36,948 bases of DNA. It comes from Phellopilus nigrolimitatus (taxonomy: Eukaryota > Basidiomycota > Agaricomycetes > Hymenochaetales > Hymenochaetaceae). A model generated the notes under the pieces. It was given only the letters and a program-made list of their open reading frames with translations. It made no database searches and had not been told where the DNA came from. Positions 1 to 10,950 of the stretch are shown here, piece after piece (within the stretch, counting starts at the first letter, position 1; each line of letters opens with the position of its first letter). The DNA lies in the NCBI GenBank assembly GCA_021029095.1, contig JAJOHG010000251.1, positions 1 to 36,948 of the forward strand. Reading direction: 5' to 3'. The position numbers were made by a program, and so were the translations under genes.

Positions 1-2951
1 AATAGATCTATTGACTTCATGGTACATTTAGGTTCGTGAACGCGTGCGTACAGCAGAACTTGAATGGCGAACATACCATATGCAAAGCGCGTAGAAGTTG
101 GCAAGAAGTTTGGCAGACCCAACAATACTGTGCATTATTCGATGAGCTCCTTCGATATGAATAAATGAAATATAACTGACCAGAAAGTATCCGCACTTCA
201 AGCCAAAGATAGCGTTCCCGCGCCCCAGAGCGACGACAGAATGATACAACACATTCCCGATAGCCTCAGTTATGTTCCCGGGAGGTAACGCATCAGGATC
301 TCGTCTTTCCGCCTGTCCAAGCGAATCCTGAGTCTCGGGTCGATGCCCTGAATAATGTCTGCAAAGGGAAAGGGAGTCAATCTTAACCTTGGAGACAACT
401 ACTACAGTATACGCACTGGGATCCTCATCTTCGTTATGCTGTAAATTGCGTTCCGTCGGTTCCCATTTGCTCCAAGTCAATCTTCTTCAGCGGAAGGATC
501 GGGAACCATAGGCGCGACCGAGCTCGTGTCTTATCCAAAATAGTGATTTCTTCGAGCTTTAGACAGAAAATAAACGGGGCAAGAATCAGAACAACAGCGC
601 GCTCTTCCAGCCTCTGACTTACAAAATCGTAGAGGTGCTCAGAGAAGAACGTGAGGTGATACTGGTACAAATAACTTTGGAAGAGGTAGTGGTGCGGTGG
701 TACATCTTCGCAGGAGATGAACCGACATGATCAGGATCGAGATGACTGCGATACATGTCCAACACGCGATGCCTGCAGCGGGGAAAGAAAATGAATAACT
801 GTGACTTCAAAATCATAACAATTGTTGAACAAACCTCTTCTTCTCCCGAAACTCGTCTAGCACTCGCCGAAGTCTATTCTTCACAGCTTCGTCGTCAAGT
901 ATGCTCTCCTTCCACGTCTTCAAGCGCTCTCGTCTATATAGCTTCCAGAAGCGGTCCTGATTCATGCGCTCGAGCCACCTCGCAAGATGGTCCAGTGTGT
1001 CCGCGCAACATGCGAGAAGCTCGCCCGTGCTTTCGCCGAGGTGTTCCATGATACGCTGGGTTAGTTGAACGGCGTTCGGGTGCGCAAAACGCGATTCTAA
1101 ATTAAGGTATCGCTGCGATTCAAACACGCCCACCGCGTTTCCGGTGGAGCGGCTGAGTGCCTCCTGGAAGAGCGATGTCGGGTGCCCAAGCATGAATAGC
1201 ATGTGGTGGTGATGCGGGCTGTGGCTCTGGCTGTGATGATGATGGAATATAGAATGGTGGAGCGAGTGGTGGCGATGGCGATTGCGCGGTCGCGTGGTTG
1301 ACGCGATAGAAAAGTTGGATGGGGTGCTAACTTCGCTATGTGACGGTGTGGGCGACGGCGGTCGCGTTGGCACGCGCGACTGCGCAGGCGTCGACAGCGG
1401 AGTATTCACAGCCGAAAAAGCCGCGAAAATCGGCTGCTTGCCCACACCGGGGTCGATGATCTTGAAGTAAAATTCCATTCCATTTGCGCGGACCGTCATA
1501 CGCCGCGCGATCTCGTGCAGACGCGAAAAGTCCTTCGATCCGAACCGTCCCCACGAAAGGTCTTTCTTCAAGAGACGACTTGAAACAGCGAGTGGGGCGA
1601 GCGCCGCTTCTGCCGCATCTATGTGTTTGAAAAACGGCCCTGGATCAAATTCGTTTGACGTCGCTGAAGTCACGAAGAGGTCAGGCTGGGTGCGCATAGC
1701 TTTGGCGAGAGGTACGAAGACACCGCGAAACCGCTTGATAAACTGTGCGTTGACAGTTTCGGGGAAAACGAATATAGAGCACACCAAAGCGACGGCGGAA
1801 TGCACAGTTACGGGTACTGCGACGGCTGCTCCAGTCTAAATAATAAATTTTTAACAGGGGAAAGACCCATAATTTAAGAAAAAGTCACTTTATAGGATGC
1901 ATACGGGAACAGATGGCCAGTAGTAAATGAGAGATCTAGATATAAAATGTGAGAGGTATCAACTAAATGTTATACTGGAACCGTACCCATCACAATGCAG
2001 GATAGAATGAGAGCGGTAGTGTAAGGTCCTGGGCCCACCCGTGCTTTCGTGTATAGTAAGACAGCGGTGCCTACAAAAAGGAAGATGGCACATATAATGG
2101 CAACCTGGGTCGTGAGTCAGTTGCTTTTCAAAAGGTATGTCGGTATAAGAGGCTTAAACATACACGAGCTTCAAGATACCGGCCAGAGTATATATCGTTT
2201 GTTGTCGCGGACGTATCGAATTCCTTCCGAGCGAGACTTGCGAGACCAAGTCCTATGCAAGTCCAACTAGAACAATCTAAGACGTTTGTTGGCGACGACA
2301 GTGAGCACTAACTCACGCAAAAGAAGCATTGACGAAAAGAAGGATCGCCATTTCACGCTCAAAGACGGCTATGAAAGGGTCTATAGGAGGGGAAAGAAAG
2401 GCAGCTGTACGGAAACAATGTCACATGGGCCAATTGGCTGGGATACCGAATTTCATACCGACAAGAATCAAAAAGCTCGCCTGAGTGTTATAGGTCAGCA
2501 TATCTGGGACGTTTGCAAGTAAAAATACACTTACTTGTCCCATCCCCTTCTCGGTTGCAGGGATGACCAATAGCACTATGCATATCCAAGTTGTGACCGA
2601 TGCCCGTATCACAGGTTTGAGATGAGTGGCATCCAGGTTGTTACTTATCCAGGAAAAACCAGGAAAAGGAAACAGATGCTTCAGTTTCAAAATTTTGTTA
2701 ATCCAGTTCCGCTTCAAGTAAGAAGTGGATCCGATTGCAGTCCGCGCAGACCCGTCCGCTTTATTAAAATGATTTGACTCAGAGGCTTTTGGTTCTTCTT
2801 CCCTAGACATGCTACCTTGACGCTCAGGAAGCTGTATCCTCAACTTTGGATGATTCCTTCCCTCTCTTTGATCAGAGTCCGTGTGCTCGCAAAGTTCCAG
2901 ACCTCGGTTAAGTTGTGAGCCACTGCTGTTCTGCGGCATGTGTGGGTCCAT
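1..2951 (-). CDS. ArAE_2/DUF2421-type membrane transporter, partial, with frame breaks
   Basis: The family (ArAE_2_N, putative aromatic-acid exporter-like; multi-pass membrane protein of uncertain substrate) is recognised from TM1 with PATEKGMGQ, then FLSPPIDPFIA, VGPGPYTTALILSC and IFVFPETVNAQFIKRFRGVF, and far downstream from RRDPDALPPGN. My exons are 2951-2535, 2480-2459, 2404-2317, 2266-2164, 2104-1987, 1935-1889, 1835-835, 772-623, 556 to about 400, and 358-77; the 3' end lies outside the window. The start at 2951 is the first Met before a hydrophilic N-terminus. A His-rich stretch of low complexity interrupts the cytosolic region near 1200-1260. Two reading-frame changes (about 700-735 and 480-492) have family-like sequence on both sides and no usable intron, so this is either a decaying gene or a place with sequence errors. 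The exon boundaries below 450 are ambiguous. Confidence 0.72.
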
Positions 2952-3718
2952 CGTGATAGCGTTAGCTAGTACAGTGCTCTGAAGCAGAGACCAAGCATGA
3001 AAAACCAAGCGAGAAGGAAACGGAGACGAAAGCACAGCCGGATAGCTTAAGATTATGAGGTGGTAGTGGTTGAAGTGCAAAAGAGCTATGCTAAAATCCA
3101 AGACGTCATGCCCGAGACTTTCCAATTATGTAACTCCTCATTCTCCGACCAATGACAGCAACGACGACGAACGACGACGACGATGATGCTGTCGCCTCAC
3201 AGTGTGTTCAGATAACCTCAACATTTCAATATAACGATGGCAAGACCATAGCAGGATCATGATGTTGGAGGGTGAGAAGGCTGCAACAGTGCAAGAGTGG
3301 GCGGGCGCTCGTCGAGTAATCAGTGGCACGTGACATGAAAGTTCTGCGTCTCATCCGATTCGCGGAGGTGGGCGCGCTTCGATGTATCGTTTCTCTTTTA
3401 TTTCTCTTTCTTTTCCATGTCCTATATATATTATGTAGAATTTAAGCCAAAATTTCCGGATACAATTGGCATTGACATTATGCGTCCCGCCCTCCGCCCG
3501 TCCGTTTCCGCCAGTCAACGAGAATGTACATGCGTCGTATCGACCAAATACCCACCGGAAATGTCCGGCGTGTGTTCTACATAATTAAAACATATTTATT
3601 TTGTGTTTGTTCGTGAATGGTTGCCGAAAGAGCCGTCGATCTTAACGCCCGCATCGCCACGGAGTGAGACATCGAGCTCACGTAAACCTGGACTCTTCCT
3701 TCCGTTGCACCAGAAAGC
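2952..3718. other. intergenic region between divergent genes
   Basis: This is the shared upstream region of the ArAE_2-type gene (-) and the uridine phosphorylase-like gene (+). I see no coding region. One CACGTG palindrome (3327-3332, followed by AC) is a bHLH/Cbf1-type core. A direct CGACGA microrepeat lies near 3162-3185. Both are weak observations. Confidence 0.5.
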
Positions 3719-5288
3719 ATGAAAGATACCTTCACTGACGCGAGTGCGTTTTTTCTTCGATACAGTGCTCTCATTGTCCTCTGAATTTACTTTATATCTC
3801 AGACTTCCCAAGGACTGCTGATGGTAGAGTATATCACCTCGGTCTTCGCAGAGGAGAGGTAGCGAATCGCATTGTGAGGCCCATCAAATATAACGTAAAT
3901 CAAATGACTTATGTTTTGTCCTTTAGCTTACAGTGGGATCTCCGTCACGAGCGGAGGCTATCGCTGAGCTCCTCGACGGAAGCGAGTCCGAGGTCTTCAA
4001 GCTTTCTTCTGAAAGAGGATTCCTCACGATTACTGGGCGATACAACGATGTACCCATCAGTATCGTCAGTATAGGAATGGGCTATCCAAACATGGACTTC
4101 TTCGTCCGTGAAGTCCGCGAATGCGTTTCGGGAGATCTAATAATCGTTAGGTGCATTATTTCCCTCGAATCTCAACAATGCTAGATCCATAGCTAATCGC
4201 TTCTTTTCTTGCGCTTCAGGCTTGGCTCCTGCGGTGGTCTGACAGGCCTGCCCGTCGGATCGCTCGTCGTACCATCTGCTTGCGTCGCTGTTCATAGGAA
4301 CTATGATTTCGATTTCACGTCCGACTCCGTGGATGAGTATCAGAAAGAACAGCCATATCACATCTCCAAGCCCGTGAGTTTATAGAACTCAGTCAAAGGG
4401 TGGATCATCTAACTTACTTCTTTCGCTTCTCGAAGGTTTCTGCGGACCCGGAACTGCATGCTATAGTAAGCGTTATGCCGCATTTTATCGCAGACAATAA
4501 GATGTCGCTCACGATGTTATTGAATCGCTCAGCTGGCGAAGACACTGAAAGCAACTGCATCACCCGAGCCTGCTGTACTTGTATCTGCTGACACTGTCAA
4601 CGCAAGCGCAGACAGGTTCCTTCTATTCTTTAAAGGTTTTATTTAGAACGCTAAATCGTGCTTTCCGCCCAGCTTCTACTCTTCACAAGGACGGCAAACA
4701 TCCTTTCCCGATCATAATGAGACGCTAGTCGATCATTTGGTCGCATCCGTGCCGAATCTTGCGAGTTTGGAGGTTAGTATTGTGACAATTTAGCCATCGC
4801 TTTCTGATGCCCTGCAAAACCCCATTTCTCTCTCATTTAGATGGAGACATTCCACCTTCTGCACCTTGCACACGTCTGGCGCCCACACCTGCCGCAAGCC
4901 GGAGCGGGTCCGCCAACTCTCCCGCCGACTCGTCTTCCTGTCTCGCCCGCTATCTCGCCCGCGCACTCTGCCCAGCGTGCCTCCGCAGACCAGACTTCTG
5001 CCGCGCCGAACTCGCCGTCGACAAAGACAGCAGCTCCCGCTCCGCGCATCCGCGCCGCCGCCGTGCAGATGATCTTTGCGAATCGGCGCTCGCAGGAATT
5101 CATCGACCCCGCACGCGTAGGTGCACTCGAGGCATGGAGCGGGCGCGCGACGCTTGATGCGCTCAGTGCGTTCCATGTCCCTAAGGAGGTGAGCTCGGAC
5201 TTACGAGAGGCATTCTCGGCTTGAGTTGGCTTATATGTTCTTGTAGAACCTCCAAGAGGAGAATGGGAGCGTCTGGGCAACCAAGTGA
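3719..5288 (+). CDS. uridine phosphorylase-like nucleoside phosphorylase
   Basis: Likely a cytosolic PNP_UDP_1-family enzyme cleaving uridine to uracil and ribose-1-phosphate (pyrimidine salvage). Nine exons keep one frame: 3719-3743, 3803-3873, 3927-4150, 4220-4373, 4436-4465, 4533-4615, 4673-4772, 4841-5188 and 5247-5288, giving 358 aa. Visible motifs are FPRTADGRVYHLGL near the N-terminus, VGSPSRAEA (about 35-43), GMGYPN (82-87, phosphate-site type loop), LGSCGGL (108-114), FYSSQGR (about 197), and E-M-E-T-F (229-233), the nucleoside-binding EME of uridine phosphorylases. The first exon codes only eight and a third codons; it was chosen because it restores the A/N-FPRT junction. Exon 8 holds a Pro/Ala/Ser-rich, probably disordered insert (about 242-290) before the C-terminal RIRAAAVQM helix. 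The symbol is left blank because fungal naming varies. Confidence 0.85.
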
Positions 5289-5669
5289 GGAAGTGAAGAA
5301 GAGAAGGCTCAAGTAGTATTGATAGAGAAAGGGTGGTAGATAAGGATGAGTTATTGCTGACTTATACTCGGACTGTGACCGAACGATGTAATGCGAAAAA
5401 GAAATAGAGACATAATTATCAGTGTACCAGCGATTATGTTTCTACGTATTATTGACTCTTTTCCTCTTGGCACATTGTAATGCTGAAATAAAACTATACA
5501 CGAGTGCTTCCTATAAACCAAATAAAGACAAGATGACCAAACCCTAAGCCTGTAATAAATTATATTACCTTGGCCCTACTATTCTCTATACCATGGATCA
5601 ATTAAGTATATGCGATGCGAGACAATAACGTTGCCAGACGTCGTTGCGGTCGTGAGTTGTGAGAAGAAA
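5289..5669. other. convergent 3' region
   Basis: This lies between the stop codons of the uridine phosphorylase-like gene (+) and the first AA9 gene (-). AATAAA signals are present on the plus strand at 5487-5492 and 5521-5526, suitable for the + gene. No ORF of interest was seen. Confidence 0.5.
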
Positions 5670-6743
5670 TCATAGGCGCCCGTAAACGCCGCGCATGACA
5701 CGACTAAAGCGTCGCGGTCGGAGAAAAAGATCGTCGTTAGACAACGCAGTGGGGAAGACTTTAGCATCGAGGGCGATGGTGGACGTGATTGCGAATGAGG
5801 TGATGGTGGATACAGCTGGCGGGGTAGAGGAGGAAGGTGAGGCGGCGCTGGAAGAAGTGCTGTCACCAGCACCGCAGTGGTCATTGCTGCTGCTCCCGCC
5901 ATCGACGAGCGTTGCGATGTTGGGGCCGGGGAAGACATAATTCGAGTCATCGTCGAAGACCGTGGGGTCGAAGATACCAGGGTCGTTGTCTGAATATGCA
6001 CCTGGCAGAGACACGAGGTCGCTCGAACTCGGAGTGCCCGTTTCGTTACCGCCGACACGGATCTGGGAGCACGACGGGTAGAACTCGGCGCCACCTTCCT
6101 CGGTCGCGAGATGCAAAGCGATGATCTCATGACGTACGAGGTAGTCACCCGAGGCAAGATTGGAAGGGAGAGCGACGGTGTAGTTATGCCCATTCACTAA
6201 ATGGTAGTTGCGTAAGTAGAAAACACACGAGTGGGAGTCTTGCACTTACTGATGTCCTGTTGAACCCAATTACCTTCGTCTTTTTTGCCGGCCTCGTCGA
6301 TCTTGAACCATTGGGCATTGATCGCGTCGAACTGGTCGCACGTCGTGTTACCGCAGGTAGAGAGATAGGTCATTAAGGGACCTGTGTTATGCGGCCACTT
6401 TAGAGAGAAGCATGTCAAAGTTGTCTCTGCAGAATGGAAAAAAAATGAGACTCACGTTGCCGTTATCACCTCCGGCCCAATCAAACGTAATATTGCTGCC
6501 CGGATTTGCGTTTGCGACGAGGGTAGCAATCTTTGCATTCTGACCACAGTTAACTGCACGGTTCGTCGCGCCCTTTACAGGGTCGACGCTGTCTATGAGG
6601 CGTATTGCGCTGTCGTCATTGGTCGCCTGAGGTATGTTGCCTTTATACAATGTGCCGTCGATGCTGATCTGCCGGAGATAGCCATGCGCCGCTGCGAAGG
6701 GGAGCGCAAAAAGGAAAGAGATTGCAAAGAGTGTAGACTTCAT
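5670..6743 (-). CDS. AA9 lytic polysaccharide monooxygenase (first copy)
   Basis: A secreted copper enzyme of family AA9 (formerly GH61) that oxidatively cleaves cellulose or related beta-glucans. Exons 6743-6456, 6397-6250 and 6196-5670 give 320 aa. A 19-aa signal peptide ends in AAA and leaves His1 in the HGYLRQISIDG start, one half of the histidine brace. The second brace His lies in WPHNTGPLMTYL (about residue 99 of the precursor). The RHEIIALH core and axial Tyr in FYPSC are present. The usual second-sphere Gln in GAQFY is Glu here (GAEFY, about 182). A Ser/Thr/Pro-rich linker follows, then a basic tail; no CBM1 is seen. The Met at 6743 was preferred over the upstream in-frame Met because only it places the signal peptide correctly. 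The second intron acceptor reads AAAG. Its 5' flank is repeat R1. Confidence 0.93.
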
Positions 6744-6759
6744 GTAATGAATGAGGTGC

Positions 6760-7560
6760 GAGGCTATAAGCTGCAAGAGTGCCCAGGAAATCTAAGGTCA
6801 AAGAGTGAGGGGCTGAAGCGTGCAAGAAAAGGAGGCAGGTATCAAAAGATAGGTGGACAACTCGGCACTCATCCAGAAGTCGATTTATGTACCCTAAAAA
6901 ACGTGTTTTTCATCTTCGTCCTACACAACATGAACCACGGGAAGAACGGGAGGACAATAGAAATTCCACAAGAGCGCCTAATTGAGCCGCTTTTAAGTAA
7001 CTATGGTGGGCGCCAAGACCCGAAGCATGAGATTTTTGGCCCATGCAAAACGTCAAGGCACTCTTTACAAGCAATTGTCCATGGCAGGCGCAAGCAGGAG
7101 TTTTGTAATTCAGATGTCTGCTGCTCGCCGAGTCATCCGCGAGAGACTAGAAGAGCAAGTTTCCGACTCTACATTGTTGAATCCATCCTTCACGTTGTAC
7201 AGTCTTGAGCAACGCAGTCACCAGAAAAGATTGCGCCCTTGCTTGAGCTAAAGATAATGTGAGGCATAAAGACTGTGGCAGCTGAGCGAGTGAACCGTCA
7301 TGGAAGCAGAAGACAAATGGTTTTTTTGCAGATCCAAATCGGTTCCGGCACCGCACGGCAGCGTCGCGCCTGTTGCAACGCCCATCATGCCATTTTCTTT
7401 TGTCTCTTCAGGATCAAGCATCTCACAAGAATAAACTTGCTCAGAAAATGCCTGAGGCTTTCTTCGGGCTCAACTGCAACTGAACAGTCTCAAGACAAAG
7501 CCGACTTGTGTACCGCTCATTTCCCGTCATTCTTGAAGACTACCAGAGACTTACCTGGCA
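6760..7560. repeat. dispersed repeat R1, copy 1 (AA9 upstream region)
   Basis: The region immediately upstream of the first AA9 gene shares long stretches with 11307-11531 plus 13408-13800 and with 18600-18960. Landmarks are the CTGCAAGAGTG block (6772), the TTTTCATCTTCG..CTACACAA block (about 6905), the AAATTCCACAAGAGCG block (6960), ACTATGGTGGGC (7000), the GAGTCATCCGCGAGAGA block (7130), CACGTTGTACA (7190) and a tail at 7330-7560. Similarity is interrupted by small indels, as expected of old copies. No transposase or reverse transcriptase is visible, so it may be a segmental duplication of promoter DNA rather than a transposon. Confidence 0.7.
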
Positions 7561-7803
7561 CTGGACGCATTCGACCATTACCCGCATGCCTCGCCGGCCT
7601 TCCCTTGTTACAAAGGCGGATCCCCTCGCTTCCTCACAGCACCCCGGGTCTTCATCAGAGAGAAAGTGCGGATAACCATCTCACGAGGTGTCGAGGTCAT
7701 CGTTGTCGATGATCAAGACTGCAAAGACTTGATGTCAAAGTTTATTAAGGAGTACTCAAAGCAAGCTATTTTCTCCATTTGTTATTTGAGTTTGGTACGG
7801 TGA
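7546..7803 (+). other. coding-like open stretch, unidentified
   Basis: From an acceptor-like CTACCAG at 7540-7546 an open frame of about 85 codons runs to a TGA at 7801-7803. It has protein-like composition (for example TAPRVFIREKVRITISRGVE and VIVVDDQDCKDLMSKF). It begins exactly where homology to the R1 repeat ends. There is no initiating Met and I recognise no family. It could be an exon of an unmodelled gene, an exon relic, or chance. The rest of 7804-8592 shows nothing I can support. Confidence 0.25.
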
Positions 7804-8592
7804 TTCTGGTTATCTTCGAAAGGAGTGGAATGAAGATATTGGCAAGCCGTAAATGGTCAAAACGTACAGCATGAATCGTTACGGACTGCAGTGCATGAAG
7901 AAGCGTATGACTTCCAACAGGTGTGTAACCCCTGGAAGTCTCGAATGGACATATCAATTACTTATAGCACCGCGCCTCCGACAATCTCGCAAGGATACGT
8001 TACAAATGATGGGGTGAGTACTTTTGGCAAGCAACATTACTTGCACCTTTGATACTTCTAATGCTTTTTGTCTTTTAAACAATGCCGAATGACTACTGAC
8101 CTTGTCTCCTTCTTTGCCAGGCGAAAGGCGTTGTCATAATCGTAGAGAGTGGCAGAGGAGACAACGACGCGGCGAGAATGGGCGGGTGAGAATCAGGATG
8201 ATACAAGTAAAGCCAGGTACGTGATTGTTCACACTCTGCCATCCACCTTCTCAATAAGGGCTAAGGACAACACGGCCTCGTTGTTTAGTATATGTATGTG
8301 TATTTAGGTCTTAGCTTTCGGCAACTCTCCTCGCCTTTCGAATGGTTCGAAGTTTGCGGAAGCTGAAGTCAACACGATACAAACCCGAGGAGCGCTGCTT
8401 TCACGTCCACCCTCGACCCTTTCCTCCTGTCATGTCAAGTGGTCTCCGCCATTCAGGAACTATCAAAAATACGACAAAAAATTAAAAACAACGCGGGAAA
8501 GTACAAGACTCAAGGAGGTGAGCAATATCTGAGATCGTCGAGATCGCCGTTGAACTGTGCTGAATACTTCCTCTGATGCTCATAGCCTACAG

Positions 8593-8853
8593 ACGCACTT
8601 GCAGCCTCGCGTAACATTTTACTTGAGACTATCGTAGCAAAACAGACAGAGGTAGGATCTACCTTAACCGGCAATGGACTGCACTAATCCTTCTTGTGTC
8701 TTGCTGTACAGAGCGCGCAAATCTTCAGTATAGGCAACTATATCCCTCAAACCCGGCGTGAGTATATTTCTAGGATACTGAGTGCCATGATCGACCAACG
8801 TTCGAATTCATCCTCGCAGTTGCCGTGTAAAGATTGTCAAGTAACTTGTACGG
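8593..8853 (+). other. possible 5' exon and decayed TPR unit upstream of the TPR array
   Basis: An exon-like piece at 8593-8651 (acceptor CCTACAG, donor GTAGGA) reads ALAASRNILLETIVAK. After a candidate intron (8652-8711) a second piece follows. At about 8785-8830 the DNA resembles the TPR unit (the CATCCTCGCAGTTGCCGTG block), but the frame is lost at GTGTAAAG. This suggests the array once extended upstream and had N-terminal exons. It is an inference from resemblance only. Confidence 0.3.
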
Positions 8854-10950
8854 ATGGAGAATCACGAGGAGTCGATTACCAAATTCCGCGACGCACTAGA
8901 CCTGTGTCCACCTGGACATCCTGAGCGCTCCTCATCACTGAACAATCTCGGAAATGCCGTGCGCGCTCGTTTTGATCAGACCGGTCGGATGGAGGATCTC
9001 GAGGAGTCCATTGCCCTCCATCGCGACGCCCTAGAACTGAGTCCTCCTGGACATCCTCATCGCTCCTCATCGCTAAATAACCTCGCAGTAGCTGTGAGGA
9101 CTCGTTTTGGGCAAACAGGTCGGATAGAGGATCTCGAGGAGTCTATTGCCCTTTGTCACGACGCTCTAGATCTGTGCCCTCATGAGCACGCTGACCGTTC
9201 CACATGTTTTGACAACCTTGCGAATGGCCTTCTCAGTCAATTTATGCAGGCCGGTCGGATGGAGGATCTCGAGCAGTCCATTACCCTCCTTCGCGACGCA
9301 CTAGACCTGCGACCTCCTGGACACCCCGACCGCTCTGCATCTCTTAACAGCCTTGCTGTAGCCATGAGCACTCTGTTTGAGCAGACCGGACAGATGGAAG
9401 ATCTCGAGGAGTCCATTGTCCTCCATCGCGACGCACTAGACCTGCGGCCTCCTGGACACCCTCTTCGCTCCACATCGTTTAACAACCTCGCGGGTGCCGT
9501 TTTGACTCGGTTCGAGCAAACCGGTCGGATGGAGGATCTCGAGGAGTCCATTGCCCTCCATCGCGACGCCCTAGAACTGAGTCCTCCTGGACATCCTCAT
9601 CGCTCCTCATCGCTAAATAACCTCGCAGTAGCTGTGAGGACTCGTTTTGGGCAAACAGGTCGGATAGAGGATCTCGAGGAGTCTATTGCCCTTTGTCACG
9701 ACGCTCTAGATCTGTGCCCTCATGAGCACGCTGACCGTTCCACATGTTTTGACAACCTTGCGAATGGCCTTCTCAGTCAATTTATGCAGGCCGGTCGGAT
9801 GGAGGATCTCGAGCAGTCCATTACCCTCCTTCGCGACGCACTAGACCTGCGGCCTCCTGGACACCCTCTTCGCTCCACATCGTTTAACAACCTCGCGGGT
9901 GCCGTTTTGACTCGGTTCGAGCAAACCGGTCGGATGGAGGATCTCGAGGAGTCCATTGCCCTCCATCGCGACGCCCTAGAACTGCATCCTCCTGGACACC
10001 CTCATCGCTCCGGATCTCTTAGCAACCTCGCAGCTGCCGTGCAGACTCGCTTCGAGCAGGCCGGTCGGATGGAGGATCTCGAGGAGGCCATTGCCCTCCA
10101 TCGCGACGCCCTAGAACTGCATCCTCCTGGACACCCTCATCGCTCCGGATCTCTTAGCAACCTCGCAGCTGCCGTGCAGACTCGCTTCGAGCAGGCCGGT
10201 CGGATGGAGGATCTCGAGGAGGCCATTGCCCTCCATCGCGACGCCCTAGAACTGCATCCTCCTGGACACCCTCATCGCTCCGCATCGCTGAACAACCTTG
10301 CAGTAGCCGTGAGCACTCAGTTTGAGCAGACCGGTCGGACGGAAGATCTCGAAGAGTCCATTGTCCTCCATCGTGACGCGCTAGAGCTGCGTCCTCTTGG
10401 ACACCTTAGTCGCTCGACATCTCTAAATAATCTCGCAGGAGCCGTGAGTACTCGTTTTGAGCACATAGGTCAGTTGGAGGATCTTGAGGAGTCCATTGCC
10501 CTTTATCGTAACGCGCTAGATCTGAGTCCCTATGGGCACCTTAGTCACTCCACAACTCTAAACAATTATGCAGTAGCCGTGGGCACTCGTTTTGAGCAGA
10601 CAGGTGAGATGGAGGATCTCGAGCTGTCCATTTCGCTCTTTCGCAACGCGCTAGATCTGCGTCCCCCTGGGCACCCTACTCGCCACACATGTCTGTACAA
10701 TCTTGGGAATGTCCTACAAACTCGGTTTGAGCTGACAGACCGGACTGAAGATCTCGAGCAGGCCATTATCCTCCAACGCGAGGCGGCAGATCTGTGTCCT
10801 CTTGGGCACCCTGATCGCTCCGCATTTTTGGACAGTCTTGCACGAGCCGTGCGCACTCGTTTTGAGCAGATAGGCCTGATGGAAGATCTCGAGGAGTCCA
10901 ACGCCCTCTATCGTGCTGCACAGGATTTGCTTCCTCCTGGGGACCCCTGA
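8854..10950 (+). CDS. TPR repeat array protein (TPR part of a CHAT/TPR-type protein)
   Basis: A 698-aa open frame made of 15 consecutive 45-residue units plus a partial one. The consensus core is GHPDRSSSLNNLA..V.TRFEQTGRMEDLEESIALHRDALEL (split here by variable positions). These are tetratricopeptide-like helical hairpins of the TPR_10/TPR_12 class, common in large agaricomycete proteins that usually end in a CHAT protease domain. No CHAT or NACHT domain is seen, and the frame stops in GDP-TGA inside a unit. The ATG at 8854 is the first in-frame Met and lies within a unit, so it may not be the true start. Some units are identical at DNA level, showing recent amplification. I infer that it is the surviving middle of a larger gene; whether it is translated is unknown. 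Confidence 0.6.
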   Translation: MENHEESITKFRDALDLCPPGHPERSSSLNNLGNAVRARFDQTGRMEDLEESIALHRDALELSPPGHPHRSSSLNNLAVAVRTRFGQTGRIEDLEESIALCHDALDLCPHEHADRSTCFDNLANGLLSQFMQAGRMEDLEQSITLLRDALDLRPPGHPDRSASLNSLAVAMSTLFEQTGQMEDLEESIVLHRDALDLRPPGHPLRSTSFNNLAGAVLTRFEQTGRMEDLEESIALHRDALELSPPGHPHRSSSLNNLAVAVRTRFGQTGRIEDLEESIALCHDALDLCPHEHADRSTCFDNLANGLLSQFMQAGRMEDLEQSITLLRDALDLRPPGHPLRSTSFNNLAGAVLTRFEQTGRMEDLEESIALHRDALELHPPGHPHRSGSLSNLAAAVQTRFEQAGRMEDLEEAIALHRDALELHPPGHPHRSGSLSNLAAAVQTRFEQAGRMEDLEEAIALHRDALELHPPGHPHRSASLNNLAVAVSTQFEQTGRTEDLEESIVLHRDALELRPLGHLSRSTSLNNLAGAVSTRFEHIGQLEDLEESIALYRNALDLSPYGHLSHSTTLNNYAVAVGTRFEQTGEMEDLELSISLFRNALDLRPPGHPTRHTCLYNLGNVLQTRFELTDRTEDLEQAIILQREAADLCPLGHPDRSAFLDSLARAVRTRFEQIGLMEDLEESNALYRAAQDLLPPGDP
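8980..9311 (+). repeat. 332-bp exact direct repeat inside the TPR array (first copy)
   Basis: By eye this stretch is identical, base for base, to 9520-9851. The offset is 540 bp, exactly four 135-bp TPR units. The identity breaks at unit-internal differences on both sides, which points to a recent unequal crossover or conversion. Confidence 0.85.
9520..9851 (+). repeat. 332-bp exact direct repeat inside the TPR array (second copy)
   Basis: This is the partner of 8980-9311. An overlapping duplication at a 405-bp offset (three units) links about 9429-9579 with about 9834-9984. Two identical single units lie in tandem at about 9985-10119 and 10120-10254. All offsets are multiples of 135 bp, so the frame is preserved. 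Confidence 0.85.

Noticed and set aside
5670..5830. CBM1 on the first AA9 enzyme
   Set aside because: The C-terminal tail has no Cys pattern of a cellulose-binding module; only a Ser/Thr linker and basic residues are present.
6384..7208. 274-codon plus-strand frame over the AA9 5' region
   Set aside because: It is antisense to AA9 exon 1 and runs through repeat R1; there is no splice or family support.
9237..10901. Antisense frames across the TPR array
   Set aside because: They repeat with the same 135-bp period only because the sense strand does; there is no independent coding signal.
8980..10950. CRISPR-like array
   Set aside because: The units are contiguous coding repeats of 135 bp with no spacers, in a eukaryotic genome.
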